The notes: a model not told the origin generated them from the letters alone. DNA of 41,489 bases from an uncultured Lachnospiraceae bacterium (GCA_947589315.1 CANPZE010000023.1:1-41489), one strand, 5' to 3'. Positions 18,197-26,940 are shown, numbered from the stretch's first letter. Made by a program: numbers and translations.

Positions 18197-18211
18197 TGCC
18201 TCTCCCCTTTT
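18181..18211 (+). terminator. Bidirectional terminator overlapping the GT2 stop codon
   Basis: GGGGAGAGG (18181-18189) pairs with CCTCTCCCC (18199-18207) and is followed by TTTT. The left arm and the loop contain the last codons and the TGA stop (18194-18196) of the glycosyltransferase. On the minus strand the tail is TCTTTTA, so the same hairpin can end degV transcription. Confidence 0.85.
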
Positions 18212-18227
18212 GGGTTACATTGTATAG

Positions 18228-19064
18228 TTAATAACAGACTACGATGCCGCCGTCTGCAGCATAGAGAGAACTTACCCCGGCAGTGTCTGTGATGTAAATA
18301 TTTTTAAAGGGCACCAGCTTTAGGATCTCATCCCGGGTAAATTCTGCCCGTTCCCGGTTGTTGCAGTGGGCGATGCCTAAGGTCTTTTCTTCCGGATGGA
18401 CCGCATCGCCGGCGATCGCTTCCGCCATCTTTTGGATAGCCCGTTTCATGCCCCGGGCTTGGCTGAACTTGTCAATCTCCCCCACAGGGGTAGAGGTCAT
18501 GACCGGCTTAATGTTTAATGCGTTGGCAATGGCGGCGGACAGATTGGAGAGCCGTCCGTTCTTCCGGAGATTTTCCAGAGTCTCCAGAACAAACTTTGTT
18601 CCCATTTCGTCAATAAACTGTTCTGTCTGCTTGATCACGGATTCAAAAGAAAGACCCTTCCCGGCCAGTTCGTTGATCTTCATTGCGATCAATGTCTGTC
18701 CTACGGAAGCCGATTTGGAATCAAATACATGGATATGTTTCTGGGGAGACTGTTCCAGTATCATCTCTCTGGCCAGCTGGGCGCTATTATACGAGCCGCT
18801 TAATTGGGAGGAGAGAGTCACCATATAGATCTCGTCTGCCTGTTGGCACCAGCGCATGAAATGCTGGGGAGAGGGGCAGGATGATCTGGCGCATTCCGGA
18901 TAGTCTGCAACCCGGCGCAGAAAATCCTTCTGGTCAAAGGACTCGTCATCGGTCACATCGTAATCGCCAATATGGAGAGTCAGCGGTATGATTTTGTAAT
19001 GGCTGTCTTGCCGGAGCTGGGGAGTGAAATCCGTACAACTGTCACAGAGGATTAAATAAGACAT
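18228..19064 (-). CDS. degV: DegV family fatty-acid-binding protein
   Basis: The 278-residue cytoplasmic protein binds a fatty acid, and in other Firmicutes such proteins (FakB) present the acyl chain to the kinase FakA. Landmarks are the N-terminal ILCDSCTDF, the SSCPSPQHF and SSQLSGSYNSAQLA segments that shape the ligand site, and FDSKSASVGQTLIA. The frame is open to 19154, but the start MSYLIL at 19064 follows AAGGAGG at ideal spacing and lies downstream of the predicted promoter. No fakA is in the window. It converges on the GT2 gene and shares its terminator. Confidence 0.92.
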   Translation of the reverse strand: MSYLILCDSCTDFTPQLRQDSHYKIIPLTLHIGDYDVTDDESFDQKDFLRRVADYPECARSSCPSPQHFMRWCQQADEIYMVTLSSQLSGSYNSAQLAREMILEQSPQKHIHVFDSKSASVGQTLIAMKINELAGKGLSFESVIKQTEQFIDEMGTKFVLETLENLRKNGRLSNLSAAIANALNIKPVMTSTPVGEIDKFSQARGMKRAIQKMAEAIAGDAVHPEEKTLGIAHCNNRERAEFTRDEILKLVPFKNIYITDTAGVSSLYAADGGIVVCY

Positions 19065-19125
19065 AGAAACCTCCTTTTTATAATAAAGTAAAAGGTTCAA
19101 AATCATATAGTTATTGATACTATGT

Positions 19126-19154
19126 ATAATAACATGGAGAATGGCGTCTGTCAA
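19126..19154 (-). promoter_or_regulatory. Strong predicted promoter of degV
   Basis: On the minus strand a perfect TTGACA (19149-19154) and TATTAT (19126-19131) are 17 bases apart. Transcription would start near 19119, giving a leader of roughly 55 bases. This also argues against the longer open frame, which would begin at the -35 box. Confidence 0.75.
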
Positions 19155-19191
19155 TTAAAGTTTTCTTAAATCAGTTCCCATTTCTATTCAC

Positions 19192-19220
19192 TTGTGCTAA
19201 GATAAAAATATCAGTATTAT
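19192..19220 (+). promoter_or_regulatory. Predicted promoter of the secreted protein at 19240
   Basis: TTGTGC (19192-19197) and TATTAT (19215-19220) are spaced by 17 bases. This puts the start of transcription only about a dozen bases before the ribosome site. It is divergent to the degV promoter. Confidence 0.55.
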
Positions 19221-19239
19221 ACAGAAGGAGGCTGCCGGA

Positions 19240-20097
19240 ATGGAAAAGGCATGGAAAATAGGGAGAATTGTTTTGTTGGTATTGGCGGCGGCTATGGCCT
19301 GTGGGACTGCTTATACCCGTGCTGCAGCCTCTGATAAGGGGGAGATCCAGTCTGCAGTCAGAGAAAGATTGTCCGGGAAGCAAAAGGTCAGGAAAACCTT
19401 TTGGCTGGATTATGATAAGAATGGGAGGAAAGAGGCGTTTATCCTGACCGGAAAGATTCCTAAGACCAAGTTTGCCAGGATGATGGATGATGGGTTTAAT
19501 ACCCTGTGGTTTGGTTATAAGAGCGGCGGAAAGGTCCATATCAGGAAGATCAAGAAGAATATTGCCTATTCTGCCCATACTCTGCGGTTGGAAAGCGCAG
19601 CCTTTTTGTGCGCCGGATGGGTATGCGCTACAAGTTACCCGGAGGACATCTACCAGGTGGACGGAAATAAGGTGTCTGTAATTTTTTCTGGTGACAGTAT
19701 CCGGAAGAGAAAGGGAAATGATTTCATATCCATACATAGTACCTATGATTCTTTCTATGACAACTCAGTCAAGGCGAAGCTGGGGCATACATGGAAGCCT
19801 TATTTTTTCTACTATAAGGATGGACAGGTGTATGAATATGAGGCGGAGCGGATCAGTAAAGCTGATTTTGTAAAGAAATATTCCAATGCAGCATCAGAGT
19901 TGAAGAAAGTCCATAAGAAAAAAAGGAAGGTTATCTCTATTCTGGTGCGTTCTAATGGCATGATCCATATTAATTACCGACGGGATTCAGGAATTGGTGA
20001 TAAGGGCTTCTGGTATGTCACATATCAGGTGTCTGACGGAAAGCTGATCAAGCTGGAATCCGGGGATGGGACCTATAAAGAAAAGTTATATGGATGA
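19240..20097 (+). CDS. Secreted protein of unknown function with Asp/Asn-rich motif
   Basis: I do not recognise a named family for this 285-residue protein. A signal peptide is clear (about 1-30, ending TRAAA). The mature part is rich in Lys, Tyr and Phe. Near residues 52-63 it has WLDYDKNGRKEAFIL, which resembles a single FG-GAP or calcium-loop motif (DxDxNGxxE) often seen in Lachnospiraceae secreted proteins. The C-terminal part (KKVHKKKRKVISILV) is strongly basic, so the protein may bind the anionic wall. GGAGG precedes the ATG at good spacing. It stands alone, with its own promoter, between degV and the cdaA cluster. A similar motif occurs in the unknown protein at 27894. Confidence 0.75.
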   Translation: MEKAWKIGRIVLLVLAAAMACGTAYTRAAASDKGEIQSAVRERLSGKQKVRKTFWLDYDKNGRKEAFILTGKIPKTKFARMMDDGFNTLWFGYKSGGKVHIRKIKKNIAYSAHTLRLESAAFLCAGWVCATSYPEDIYQVDGNKVSVIFSGDSIRKRKGNDFISIHSTYDSFYDNSVKAKLGHTWKPYFFYYKDGQVYEYEAERISKADFVKKYSNAASELKKVHKKKRKVISILVRSNGMIHINYRRDSGIGDKGFWYVTYQVSDGKLIKLESGDGTYKEKLYG

Positions 20098-20230
20098 TAT
20101 GGATTTTTAGAATTTTTTATGTTAGAATGTGATTTAATATGATAAATGTACAATCGTGTATATCATCAGATACTGGAACAGTGTGAAGCAGTTATGATAT
20201 GAAATGAAGGAAATATGGGAGGCAGGATTT

Positions 20231-20638
20231 ATGGTTGATGAAGAAAAGGTTCGTATAATGACCAGGATCGCTTCCTATGAGCAGAAGGAGCGGATACAGG
20301 AGATCGAGGAGGGCGGATACTATGAATCGGACTATATCCGCTCTCGTCTTTTTCCGATCATCTGGAGTTATACCGTTGCCTATGCTTTGCTGCTATTGTT
20401 GATCGCATTGTATCATCTGGATTTCCTTACTTCCAGCCTTAGTATGGCTGAATGCCGGGAGTTGGCGGCAGCGGCGCTGGTGATCTACATCCTGCTGATT
20501 CTGGTCAGTGTATTTTTATGGACTCTTCATTTTGCTGCCGGCTATGAGCGAAGCCAGAAGCTGCGCAAAGAGTATTATGGCGAGCTGAAGAAGCTGGAGC
20601 AGTATTATGTGCAGAATCGGGAAGGAGGCAGTGAATGA
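20231..20638 (+). CDS. Small membrane protein of unknown function at the head of the cdaA cluster
   Basis: The 135-residue protein has two hydrophobic helices (about residues 45-65 and 78-103). They are flanked by a charged cytoplasmic N-terminus (ASYEQKERIQEIEEGGYYE) and a charged C-terminus that looks coiled-coil (LRKEYYGELKKLEQYY). I know no family for it. The ATG at 20231 follows GGGAGG; the frame stays open to an ATG at 20204 with no ribosome site. Its stop overlaps the start of the next membrane protein (ATGA), so translation is likely coupled. Context points to a role with c-di-AMP synthesis or the envelope, but nothing in the protein proves it. I found no convincing promoter in the preceding 130 bases. 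Confidence 0.75.
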   Translation: MVDEEKVRIMTRIASYEQKERIQEIEEGGYYESDYIRSRLFPIIWSYTVAYALLLLLIALYHLDFLTSSLSMAECRELAAAALVIYILLILVSVFLWTLHFAAGYERSQKLRKEYYGELKKLEQYYVQNREGGSE

Positions 20639-21624
20639 CCCAGCTGCTTGTATTCAGAGAGCGGATGATCCAATTTTATCAGCGGCATGCCAGGCTTTTG
20701 AAGCTGGTATTTCGTTTCCTCATAAGCCTGCTTCTCTTTTTTGCTATTAACCGGGAGGTTGGGTATGACCCGGCGTTGCGTTCCTGGTACATTGTCGTGG
20801 GAATTTCCATTGTGGGCCTGGTATTGCCTCAGCAGGTGCTCCTGTTTTTGGCGGCCCTTTATACAACGGCCCATATATATTATGTTTCCGGGATGTTAGC
20901 TCTCACGGCGGGGCTTATTTTTGCCCTTCTCTATTTTGTATATATAAGATTTGTCCCAGAGCATGGATATGTGATATTAGCTGTGCCGCTTTTGTTCGCC
21001 ATACGCATTCCCTATGCGCTTCCCCTATTGCTGGGAATGGTGTCTGCGCCGGTGTCCTTGATCCCTATGAGCTGTGGCCTGGCAGTATATAAATTGATCC
21101 AGGCTATGACTGTGGCTATTGGAACGGCTACAGATGATACAGTTCTTATGTATAATCAGGTGATCCAGCAGACCTTTTCAGACCGGGAGCTTTATTTTAT
21201 GATCGGGATATTTGGCATTGTGATGGTGCTGGTGTATTGTATCCGCAACAGCAGTGTGGCCTATGCATTCCATATGGCGGTGCCCATCGGCGCTATTGCC
21301 AATATTGTACTTTTCCTGATCACAAATTTTATCAGCGATAGCAGGATCAATGTATGGCAGCTGCTGGTACAGACCATACTCTCAGCGGGAGCCGCCTATT
21401 GCATCCAGTTTTTCCTGGTTGTGTTGAACTACTCCGGCACGGAGTATCTGCAATTTGAAGATGAGGAATACTATTATTATGTGAAGGCAGTACCCAAAAT
21501 GAGTATTACAACACCGAATAAGCATGTGAAACGATTTACCACGCGCTTAACAGAAGAAGAGGTAATGGAGGAAGGGCTTCCTATCGAGGAAGAGGATTTC
21601 CCCCAGTCAGAGGAGGATATTTAA
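20635..21624 (+). CDS. Multi-spanning membrane protein of unknown function upstream of cdaA
   Basis: The 329-residue protein has about nine hydrophobic helices between residues 20 and 270. The cytoplasmic tail (275-329) is rich in acidic residues and Tyr (FEDEEYYYYVKAV, then EEEVMEEGLPIEEEDFP). I cannot name a transporter or enzyme motif in it. The start overlaps the previous gene by four bases and GGAGG is six bases upstream. cdaA follows after 15 bases. Tight coupling on both sides suggests a complex or shared pathway with CdaA, itself a membrane enzyme. It could be a transporter or a regulator of cyclase activity. Both are inference from position. Confidence 0.78.
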   Translation: MTQLLVFRERMIQFYQRHARLLKLVFRFLISLLLFFAINREVGYDPALRSWYIVVGISIVGLVLPQQVLLFLAALYTTAHIYYVSGMLALTAGLIFALLYFVYIRFVPEHGYVILAVPLLFAIRIPYALPLLLGMVSAPVSLIPMSCGLAVYKLIQAMTVAIGTATDDTVLMYNQVIQQTFSDRELYFMIGIFGIVMVLVYCIRNSSVAYAFHMAVPIGAIANIVLFLITNFISDSRINVWQLLVQTILSAGAAYCIQFFLVVLNYSGTEYLQFEDEEYYYYVKAVPKMSITTPNKHVKRFTTRLTEEEVMEEGLPIEEEDFPQSEEDI

Positions 21625-21639
21625 AGAAAAGGAGGAGAC

Positions 21640-22512
21640 ATGGAAGCAATCAGAAGATTTTTTCAAGAATATATTCGCTTTTTGATTCCTCCGGAGGTAT
21701 CTGTCGTTGATATTTTGGAGATTCTTATCATTGCGTTTGTCATATACCATGTAAGCATATGGGTTAAGAATACCAGGGCTTGGACTTTGGTGAAGGGGAT
21801 CCTGGTACTGTTTACGGTATATCTGGTAGCGTATCTGCTGGACATGAGCGTCATCATGTGGATTTTTGAAAGGACATTGGCAATTGGTATTACGGCGGTT
21901 ATGATCGTATTCCAGCCGGAGCTTAGGAAGGCGTTAGAGCAATTGGGACAGAAGAGGATCGTGTCCTCTATTATCCCGCTGGAGGATTCCAGAGAGAAAT
22001 ATCACCGATTCTCTGACAGGAGCATCAGTGAGATCGTAAAAGCTGCTGTGGAATTGGCCAAGGATAAGACCGGAGCCCTGATCATCCTGGAACGGGATAT
22101 CAGCCTTTCAGAATATGAAAGGACGGGGATCAATCTCGATTCCGTGATCAGCAGCCAGCTCCTTATCAATATATTTGAACACAATACACCGCTTCATGAC
22201 GGCGCCGTCATAATCAGAGGGAACCGCATAGTAGCGGCTACCTGTTATCTGCCTCTTTCAGATAATATGGGGCTTTCCAAGGAGCTGGGAACGAGACACC
22301 GGGCCGGCGTAGGGATCAGCGAGGTCTCTGACAGCATGACGATTATTGTGTCTGAAGAGACGGGAAAGATTTCCCTGGCCATAGGAGGAAAGCTGCTGCG
22401 GAATGTGGACGGTGAGCTTTTGCGCAAGAAGCTGGATGAGATACAGGGCAAAAATCTGGAGGAGAAGAACCGGAAGAAGCGCTGGAAGGGGATTCGCAGG
22501 ACAGAGAAGTAG
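21640..22512 (+). CDS. cdaA: Diadenylate cyclase CdaA
   Basis: The 290-residue membrane enzyme makes cyclic di-AMP from two ATP. It has three N-terminal membrane helices (about 24-42, 50-68 and 72-92) and then the DAC domain. The catalytic signatures are HDGAVIIRGN (Asp187-Gly188-Ala189) and GTRHRAGVGIS (Arg219-His220-Arg221). The C-terminus ends in a basic patch, KNRKKRWKGIRRTEK-like. AAAAGGAGG precedes the ATG. In many Firmicutes cdaA is followed by cdaR and glmM. Here cdaR follows, but glmM does not, and two unknown membrane proteins precede it. The product controls potassium uptake proteins such as the KtrA encoded at 30883. Confidence 0.95.
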   Translation: MEAIRRFFQEYIRFLIPPEVSVVDILEILIIAFVIYHVSIWVKNTRAWTLVKGILVLFTVYLVAYLLDMSVIMWIFERTLAIGITAVMIVFQPELRKALEQLGQKRIVSSIIPLEDSREKYHRFSDRSISEIVKAAVELAKDKTGALIILERDISLSEYERTGINLDSVISSQLLINIFEHNTPLHDGAVIIRGNRIVAATCYLPLSDNMGLSKELGTRHRAGVGISEVSDSMTIIVSEETGKISLAIGGKLLRNVDGELLRKKLDEIQGKNLEEKNRKKRWKGIRRTEK

Positions 22513-22536
22513 CACATAGAGAGATCATGTGGGGGA

Positions 22537-23949
22537 ATGTTTGTGAGTAAAGAGAATGAAATGAATGGGGACAATGGCCAGACAAAGTTCAGAGAGTTTG
22601 TGGACCATAAGATTTTGAACCGGCTGGGACTGAAGCTGATTTCTCTGGCCGCAGCAATTATTGTCTGGATGGTGATCATCAATATTGATGACCCCTATAA
22701 GGTGAAAAGCTTTACCGTACCGGTGGAGACGATTAATGAGGATGCCTTGGAATCTGTAAATAAGGTGTACGAAATTATCGAAGGGAATACTGCCCAGGTC
22801 CGGGTACGTGGCAAGAAAAGTGTGATTGATAAGCTGCGGGCCTCTGACATACGGGCGACAGCGGATCTGTCCAACCTGTCTGCCGTCAATGCAGTACCTA
22901 TTGTACCGGAGCTGGTGAAGACAGTGTCTTCGGAGCCTACGTTGGAATGTAATCAGGTACTGAAGGTGTCTCTGGAAGATATGGCGAAAAAACAGGTACA
23001 GGTTAATGTGGTTCAGGAGGGGACGCCGGAGGAAGGCTTTTTTGTAGGACAATGTACGGCAAAGCCCAATATGATTGAGATAACGGGGGGAGAATCTGCG
23101 ATCCGCAAGATTGACGAGGTAATGGTAACGCTGAATGTAGACGGGGTGAGCCGGGATTTCTCCAGAAGGCTGGAGCCGGTGGCCTGTGACGAAGATGGAA
23201 ATATCGTGGAGTCCAGCACGCTGCAATACAGTGTAAAAAAAATCCGGGTATCTGCTTCTATATTACAGACCAAGTATATTGATGTGAATGTGGAGATCAG
23301 TGGAAAGCCTGCGGAGGGGTATGAGTTCGTAGAAGCGGCATGTCTGCCGGAACGGATAGAGGTAGCGGGTACTGCTAAGGCGTTGGAGGGGATATCTCAG
23401 GTAACGATCCCCATTAGTATTGAAGGAATGCGCAGCAGTTCCAGCGAGGTAGAACAGAATATCGGCGTACAGGATTATTTGTCAGAGGGGATCACGGTAC
23501 TGGGGGATTATGCCTTGGTATCCTTAAAGATTACAATAGAGCGCCTGGAGGAGAAGACGATAACAGTTAGTGCAGACAGTATCAAATTTGCCTCTCTGGA
23601 GGAGAATCTGCAAGCGGAACCTGTCAATCCTGATGATACGGTAGAGCTGGTGGTAAGGGGCAGGTCCTCTGTGCTGGATGCTCTTCCCAACACTGCGTTT
23701 ACAGCTTATGTAGATTGCGGGGGGCTGACCCAGGGGAGATATACGCTTCCTGTAGTATCGGATCTGGGAACCACCTATCAACTGGTACATGCCGGCAAAT
23801 TGCAGGTACGCATCAGGAGAAAACGAAATGGCGATGGGGATAGCGCCCCTACTCAGAAGCCAGGGGAAGGGCAGAAGCCTGAAATGGAGACAGGCACTCC
23901 CGTTCCTCAGGGAACTTTAGAGGAGAATGAGGGACAGGATGATGAGTAG
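22537..23949 (+). CDS. cdaR: YbbR-domain protein CdaR, regulator of CdaA
   Basis: The 470-residue protein has one membrane helix near residues 30-50 (LGLKLISLAAAIIVWMVIINI-like) followed by an extracytoplasmic chain of about four YbbR repeats. The repeats include motifs such as RVRGKKSVIDKL, VEVAGTAKALEGI and VVRGRSSVLDAL. The C-terminal 50 residues are Pro/Glu/Gln-rich and disordered. In other Firmicutes CdaR binds and modulates CdaA. An ATG at 22537 is very close to GGGGG; a GTG at 22543 is better spaced and may be the true start. The next gene overlaps its end by about 11 bases. Confidence 0.92.
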   Translation: MFVSKENEMNGDNGQTKFREFVDHKILNRLGLKLISLAAAIIVWMVIINIDDPYKVKSFTVPVETINEDALESVNKVYEIIEGNTAQVRVRGKKSVIDKLRASDIRATADLSNLSAVNAVPIVPELVKTVSSEPTLECNQVLKVSLEDMAKKQVQVNVVQEGTPEEGFFVGQCTAKPNMIEITGGESAIRKIDEVMVTLNVDGVSRDFSRRLEPVACDEDGNIVESSTLQYSVKKIRVSASILQTKYIDVNVEISGKPAEGYEFVEAACLPERIEVAGTAKALEGISQVTIPISIEGMRSSSSEVEQNIGVQDYLSEGITVLGDYALVSLKITIERLEEKTITVSADSIKFASLEENLQAEPVNPDDTVELVVRGRSSVLDALPNTAFTAYVDCGGLTQGRYTLPVVSDLGTTYQLVHAGKLQVRIRRKRNGDGDSAPTQKPGEGQKPEMETGTPVPQGTLEENEGQDDE

Positions 23950-25045
23950 GAACACAGAACAGGGAAATCCGGCAGTAGAAGAGTTTGCTGTCGGATTTTT
24001 TCCATATCTGGAGCAGCTGCCGCTCCATCAGGAGATTCTGCTTTTGATGGAAGAGTCTTTCGCAGACCGGAAAGAGGGAAAGGAGATCCTGGAAAAATTA
24101 TTGCACCGGGAGACTCTGCTCTGGAGCAAAAGGCCGTTGGAAGAGGATTGGAGCAGCCGGAAAAGGGAGATTGGCTGGATTCTGGCTATCGGAGGAAGGG
24201 AAATCTGCAGCCGGGGATATCAATTGAGCCAGGAATGGTCGTATGGGACGGAGAGGGAAGAGATCCCTGTAATCGCTGTGTATTCTGACAGCGGATGGAA
24301 GAGCTTTGACGGACGGATCTTTGAGAAGAGGATGGGAGAAGACGGGATTTGGCAATTGGCGTACCGGGGGATGAGAAGATATAGGAAGGAAGACCGGATC
24401 TTTCTCTGCCCTTCAGAAGAGGAGGGCTGCGGGGAGGTTAAGGAGACCCTGCGCCTTCAAAGGGTTATCCAGTATTGGGAAATGGGGATCCGCCTTCAAC
24501 AGATATGCAGGTCTGGCATATGGTCTGCCGCGCAGGAAGATTATTTTAGGGCGGCCGGGAGTTTTCTGGAAAGGGGGAATGAGCTGTTAGCCCGGGAAAG
24601 ACGGAGACAGAAGACCGGGAAAAGAGACTGGAGGGCTTTTTTGGAATGGGAGAGCGGGCTGCTGGCAATGCCCAGAGGAGTCGTGCGTCTGATGGCGGCG
24701 CCGCTGGAACTGTATTATGGGATGCCGTGGGAATGGGCAGTTTACTATGTCTTGCGTTTTCTTACCCGGGAGGGCGGGGAGGTGGCGCAGGATTGCCTAA
24801 CAGTGAAAGAGTTCGAGGAAGGGATATGGATGGCAGGCGGTCTCCCTCGGGAAAGGATAGAAGACCTTCGGGAGCAGATCTGTCATATTGGCTGTTTTAT
24901 GCCAGAATCTTTCTTTCTGTCTAAGAGTTATGCCAGATATATGACGTCTATGGCCTGGGAGGCAATAGAAATGGACGGAAAGAGGGAGAAGCCACCGGTT
25001 TCTTTGGAGACGGTGGAGGCTTTTTATCAGCAGTTTATTTTTTAA
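23939..25045 (+). CDS. Unknown Trp/Glu-rich protein closing the cdaA cluster
   Basis: I do not recognise this 368-residue protein. It has no signal peptide or membrane helix and is rich in Glu, Arg and Trp. Short hydrophobic and aromatic motifs include FFPYLEQLPLHQEILLLM near the start and MAAPLELYYGMPWEWAVYYVLRF near residues 245-270. It looks like a soluble, mainly helical protein. The start overlaps the end of cdaR, so translation is probably coupled. ATGs at 23927, 23939 and 23942 are possible; the second or third has better spacing from GAGGG. It may act with CdaA and CdaR, but no motif points to a specific activity. Confidence 0.7.
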   Translation: MMSRNTEQGNPAVEEFAVGFFPYLEQLPLHQEILLLMEESFADRKEGKEILEKLLHRETLLWSKRPLEEDWSSRKREIGWILAIGGREICSRGYQLSQEWSYGTEREEIPVIAVYSDSGWKSFDGRIFEKRMGEDGIWQLAYRGMRRYRKEDRIFLCPSEEEGCGEVKETLRLQRVIQYWEMGIRLQQICRSGIWSAAQEDYFRAAGSFLERGNELLARERRRQKTGKRDWRAFLEWESGLLAMPRGVVRLMAAPLELYYGMPWEWAVYYVLRFLTREGGEVAQDCLTVKEFEEGIWMAGGLPRERIEDLREQICHIGCFMPESFFLSKSYARYMTSMAWEAIEMDGKREKPPVSLETVEAFYQQFIF

Positions 25046-25129
25046 GGGACGATTATCAGAGAGAAACTATGATGGGGAAACCTGTGTAAGATAAGATGTA
25101 GGAAAATAATAAATAGCGAGGTGTTTTTC

Positions 25130-25483
25130 TTGGACAGAAAATCTATTTTTGATTATGCAGACAAAACATACCAGTCAATACCGGAGTATTTATGGGCGAA
25201 GGATCCGGATTCCGCCGTTTTAAGGCATAATGATAACAAGAAATGGTATGCGCTTATTATGAATATATCCAAAGATAAGCTGGGGCTGGAGGAGGAGGGA
25301 AAAGTGGAGGTGATCAATATGAAATGTGATCCCCAGATGATAGATACCCTGCAGATGACAAAAGGAATTTTCCCAGCCTATCATATGAATAAAAGACATT
25401 GGATCTCTGTTTTATTAGATGGCAGCGTAGATGACAATATGGTATATCATCTGTTAGATATCAGTTTTAAATTAACAAAATAG
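25130..25483 (+). CDS. MmcQ/YjbR family protein
   Basis: The 117-residue protein matches the small MmcQ/YjbR group (DUF419). The pattern AKDPDSAVLRHNDNKKWYALIMNI followed by VINMKCDPQM and PAYHMNKRHWISVLLDG is typical. These proteins have a MmcQ-like fold and are thought to bind DNA, but their exact role is unknown. The start is probably TTG at 25130, because GAGGTG lies seven bases before it; a GTG at 25121 would sit inside that site. It stands alone and converges with the C-S lyase gene. Only an imperfect inverted repeat, and no good terminator, lies in the 76-base gap. Confidence 0.82.
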   Translation: MDRKSIFDYADKTYQSIPEYLWAKDPDSAVLRHNDNKKWYALIMNISKDKLGLEEEGKVEVINMKCDPQMIDTLQMTKGIFPAYHMNKRHWISVLLDGSVDDNMVYHLLDISFKLTK

Positions 25484-25559
25484 TGGGTAGGCCAAGGCCT
25501 TTCCAGGATCAACCTGAAAGAAGGAGCTCCAAGGCGGAGGATTGACAGGGAGCGGGAGC

Positions 25560-26723
25560 TTACGCCTGGTATTTGCTGATCCCGGCGCACAGCCGTTCCA
25601 GACCGTCCATAAGCGTTTTGCGGGGACAGGCGATATTCAGCCGCAGAAAATGCTGTCCCGGCTGTCCGTATTGCGCCCCGTGCGAGACATATAGCCCGGT
25701 TTCCTGGCGGAGAAATCTCTGAAGCTTTTTGGAGCTGCTGCAGATGCGATGGCAATCCAGCCACAGCAGGTAGGTGGCTTCAGAAGGGACCAGCCTGACC
25801 TCCGGAAGCTGTTCCTGCAGGTATGCGGCTACGGTATGCTTGTTTTCATACAAATACTGCCGGAGTGCATCCAGCCATTCCCCGCCTGCCGTAAAGGCCG
25901 CAATAGCCGCGGGGATAGCGAAGGAATTTGGCTCTGCCACCTCATCCGTATTTAATCCGCGGTTTACTTTGTGGCGGAGCTGCTTATTGGGGACGAAGAC
26001 AGCGGCGGTCTGTATTCCTGCCAGGTTAAAGGCCTTCGTGGGGGCGATGCAGGTGATGCTGTTATCCCTGCACTCTTCATTCACAGAAGCAAAAGGGACA
26101 TAGTCCCGTCCCGGATCTGTAAGATCGCAGTGGATTTCATCAGAGACCACCAATACATGATGCCTGGCAGCAAGACGGCCTATGCGCGCCAGCGTCTCCC
26201 GCTCCCATATTTTTCCGATGGGGTTGTGGGGATTGCAGAGGATCATCATCGTGGTCTGGGGATCGGACAATTTTTTTTCTAAATCATCAAAATCAATGGA
26301 GTAGCCATTTCCGTCATACAAGAGGGGGCTTTCCAGTACATTTCGTCCATTATTGATAATGGAATTGAAAAAAATATTGTATACAGGCGTCTGGATCAGT
26401 ATATTTTCCCCTGGAGTGGTGAGCTTGCGGACAATCGAGGACAGAGCGGGAATTACCCCTGTGCAAAAGATCAGCCAGTCCCTTTCTATATGGAAGCCGT
26501 GCCGTGTGTCCCACCAGCTTTGTATAGCGCAATACCACTCGTCAGGGATAACAGAGTAGCCGAATACACCGTGCTCCAACCTCTCTTTCAGCGCCTCCAG
26601 GACTTCCGGCGCAGTCTGGAAATCCATGTCTGCTACCCACATAGGAAGCTCATTTTCGCCTACCTCCCATTTCAGGGAATCTGTGCCCGATCGGTTTATT
26701 ATAGTATCAAAATCATATTTCAT
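25560..26723 (-). CDS. patB: MalY/PatB family PLP-dependent C-S lyase/aminotransferase
   Basis: The 387-residue cytoplasmic class I/II fold enzyme is typical of cystathionine beta-lyase type proteins, which split cystathionine or cysteine conjugates. Family landmarks are MWVADMDFQTAPEV near residue 30, ILCNPHNPIGKIW, VVSDEIHCDL (cofactor Asp195) and the Schiff-base lysine Lys230 in CIAPTKAFNLAG. Start choice lies between two adjacent ATGs; the second (26723) is six bases from GGGGGAGG and is preferred. The next gene on the other strand, metF, belongs to methionine supply, so a shared link to sulfur amino acids is plausible. The symbol is a family-level assignment. Confidence 0.88.
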   Translation of the reverse strand: MKYDFDTIINRSGTDSLKWEVGENELPMWVADMDFQTAPEVLEALKERLEHGVFGYSVIPDEWYCAIQSWWDTRHGFHIERDWLIFCTGVIPALSSIVRKLTTPGENILIQTPVYNIFFNSIINNGRNVLESPLLYDGNGYSIDFDDLEKKLSDPQTTMMILCNPHNPIGKIWERETLARIGRLAARHHVLVVSDEIHCDLTDPGRDYVPFASVNEECRDNSITCIAPTKAFNLAGIQTAAVFVPNKQLRHKVNRGLNTDEVAEPNSFAIPAAIAAFTAGGEWLDALRQYLYENKHTVAAYLQEQLPEVRLVPSEATYLLWLDCHRICSSSKKLQRFLRQETGLYVSHGAQYGQPGQHFLRLNIACPRKTLMDGLERLCAGISKYQA

Positions 26724-26772
26724 CATTAACCTCCCCCGGAGAAATTCCATGGCCAACAGCAAAACTCTTTTT

Positions 26773-26801
26773 ATTATATAACCCTTGCCGGGAAATGGCA
26801 A
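26773..26801 (-). promoter_or_regulatory. Strong predicted promoter of the C-S lyase gene
   Basis: On the minus strand TTGCCA (26796-26801) and a perfect TATAAT (26773-26778) are 17 bases apart, about 45 bases ahead of the start codon. It is divergent to the metF promoter, with only 35 bases between the two -35 boxes. Confidence 0.75.
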
Positions 26802-26836
26802 ATCCTTGGCAAGAAGCAGTTCTGCGTTAGAAATGA

Positions 26837-26865
26837 TTGACAGAAGTTCTTTTACAGAATACTAT
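26837..26865 (+). promoter_or_regulatory. Strong predicted promoter of metF
   Basis: A perfect TTGACA (26837-26842) and TACTAT (26860-26865) are 17 bases apart. The leader of about 70 bases shows no SAM-riboswitch or T-box features that I can recognise, so any control is likely protein based. Confidence 0.75.
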
Positions 26866-26940
26866 TATGGAAGAAAGGCTGCCGGATAGCATTAGTGTTA
26901 CAGGCGCTTTGAACACATAATTTAACAGGAGGGAATGATG

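Noticed and set aside
26866-26940. SAM riboswitch ahead of metF
   Set aside because: The roughly 70-base leader lacks the expected stems and there is no terminator hairpin with a T-run.
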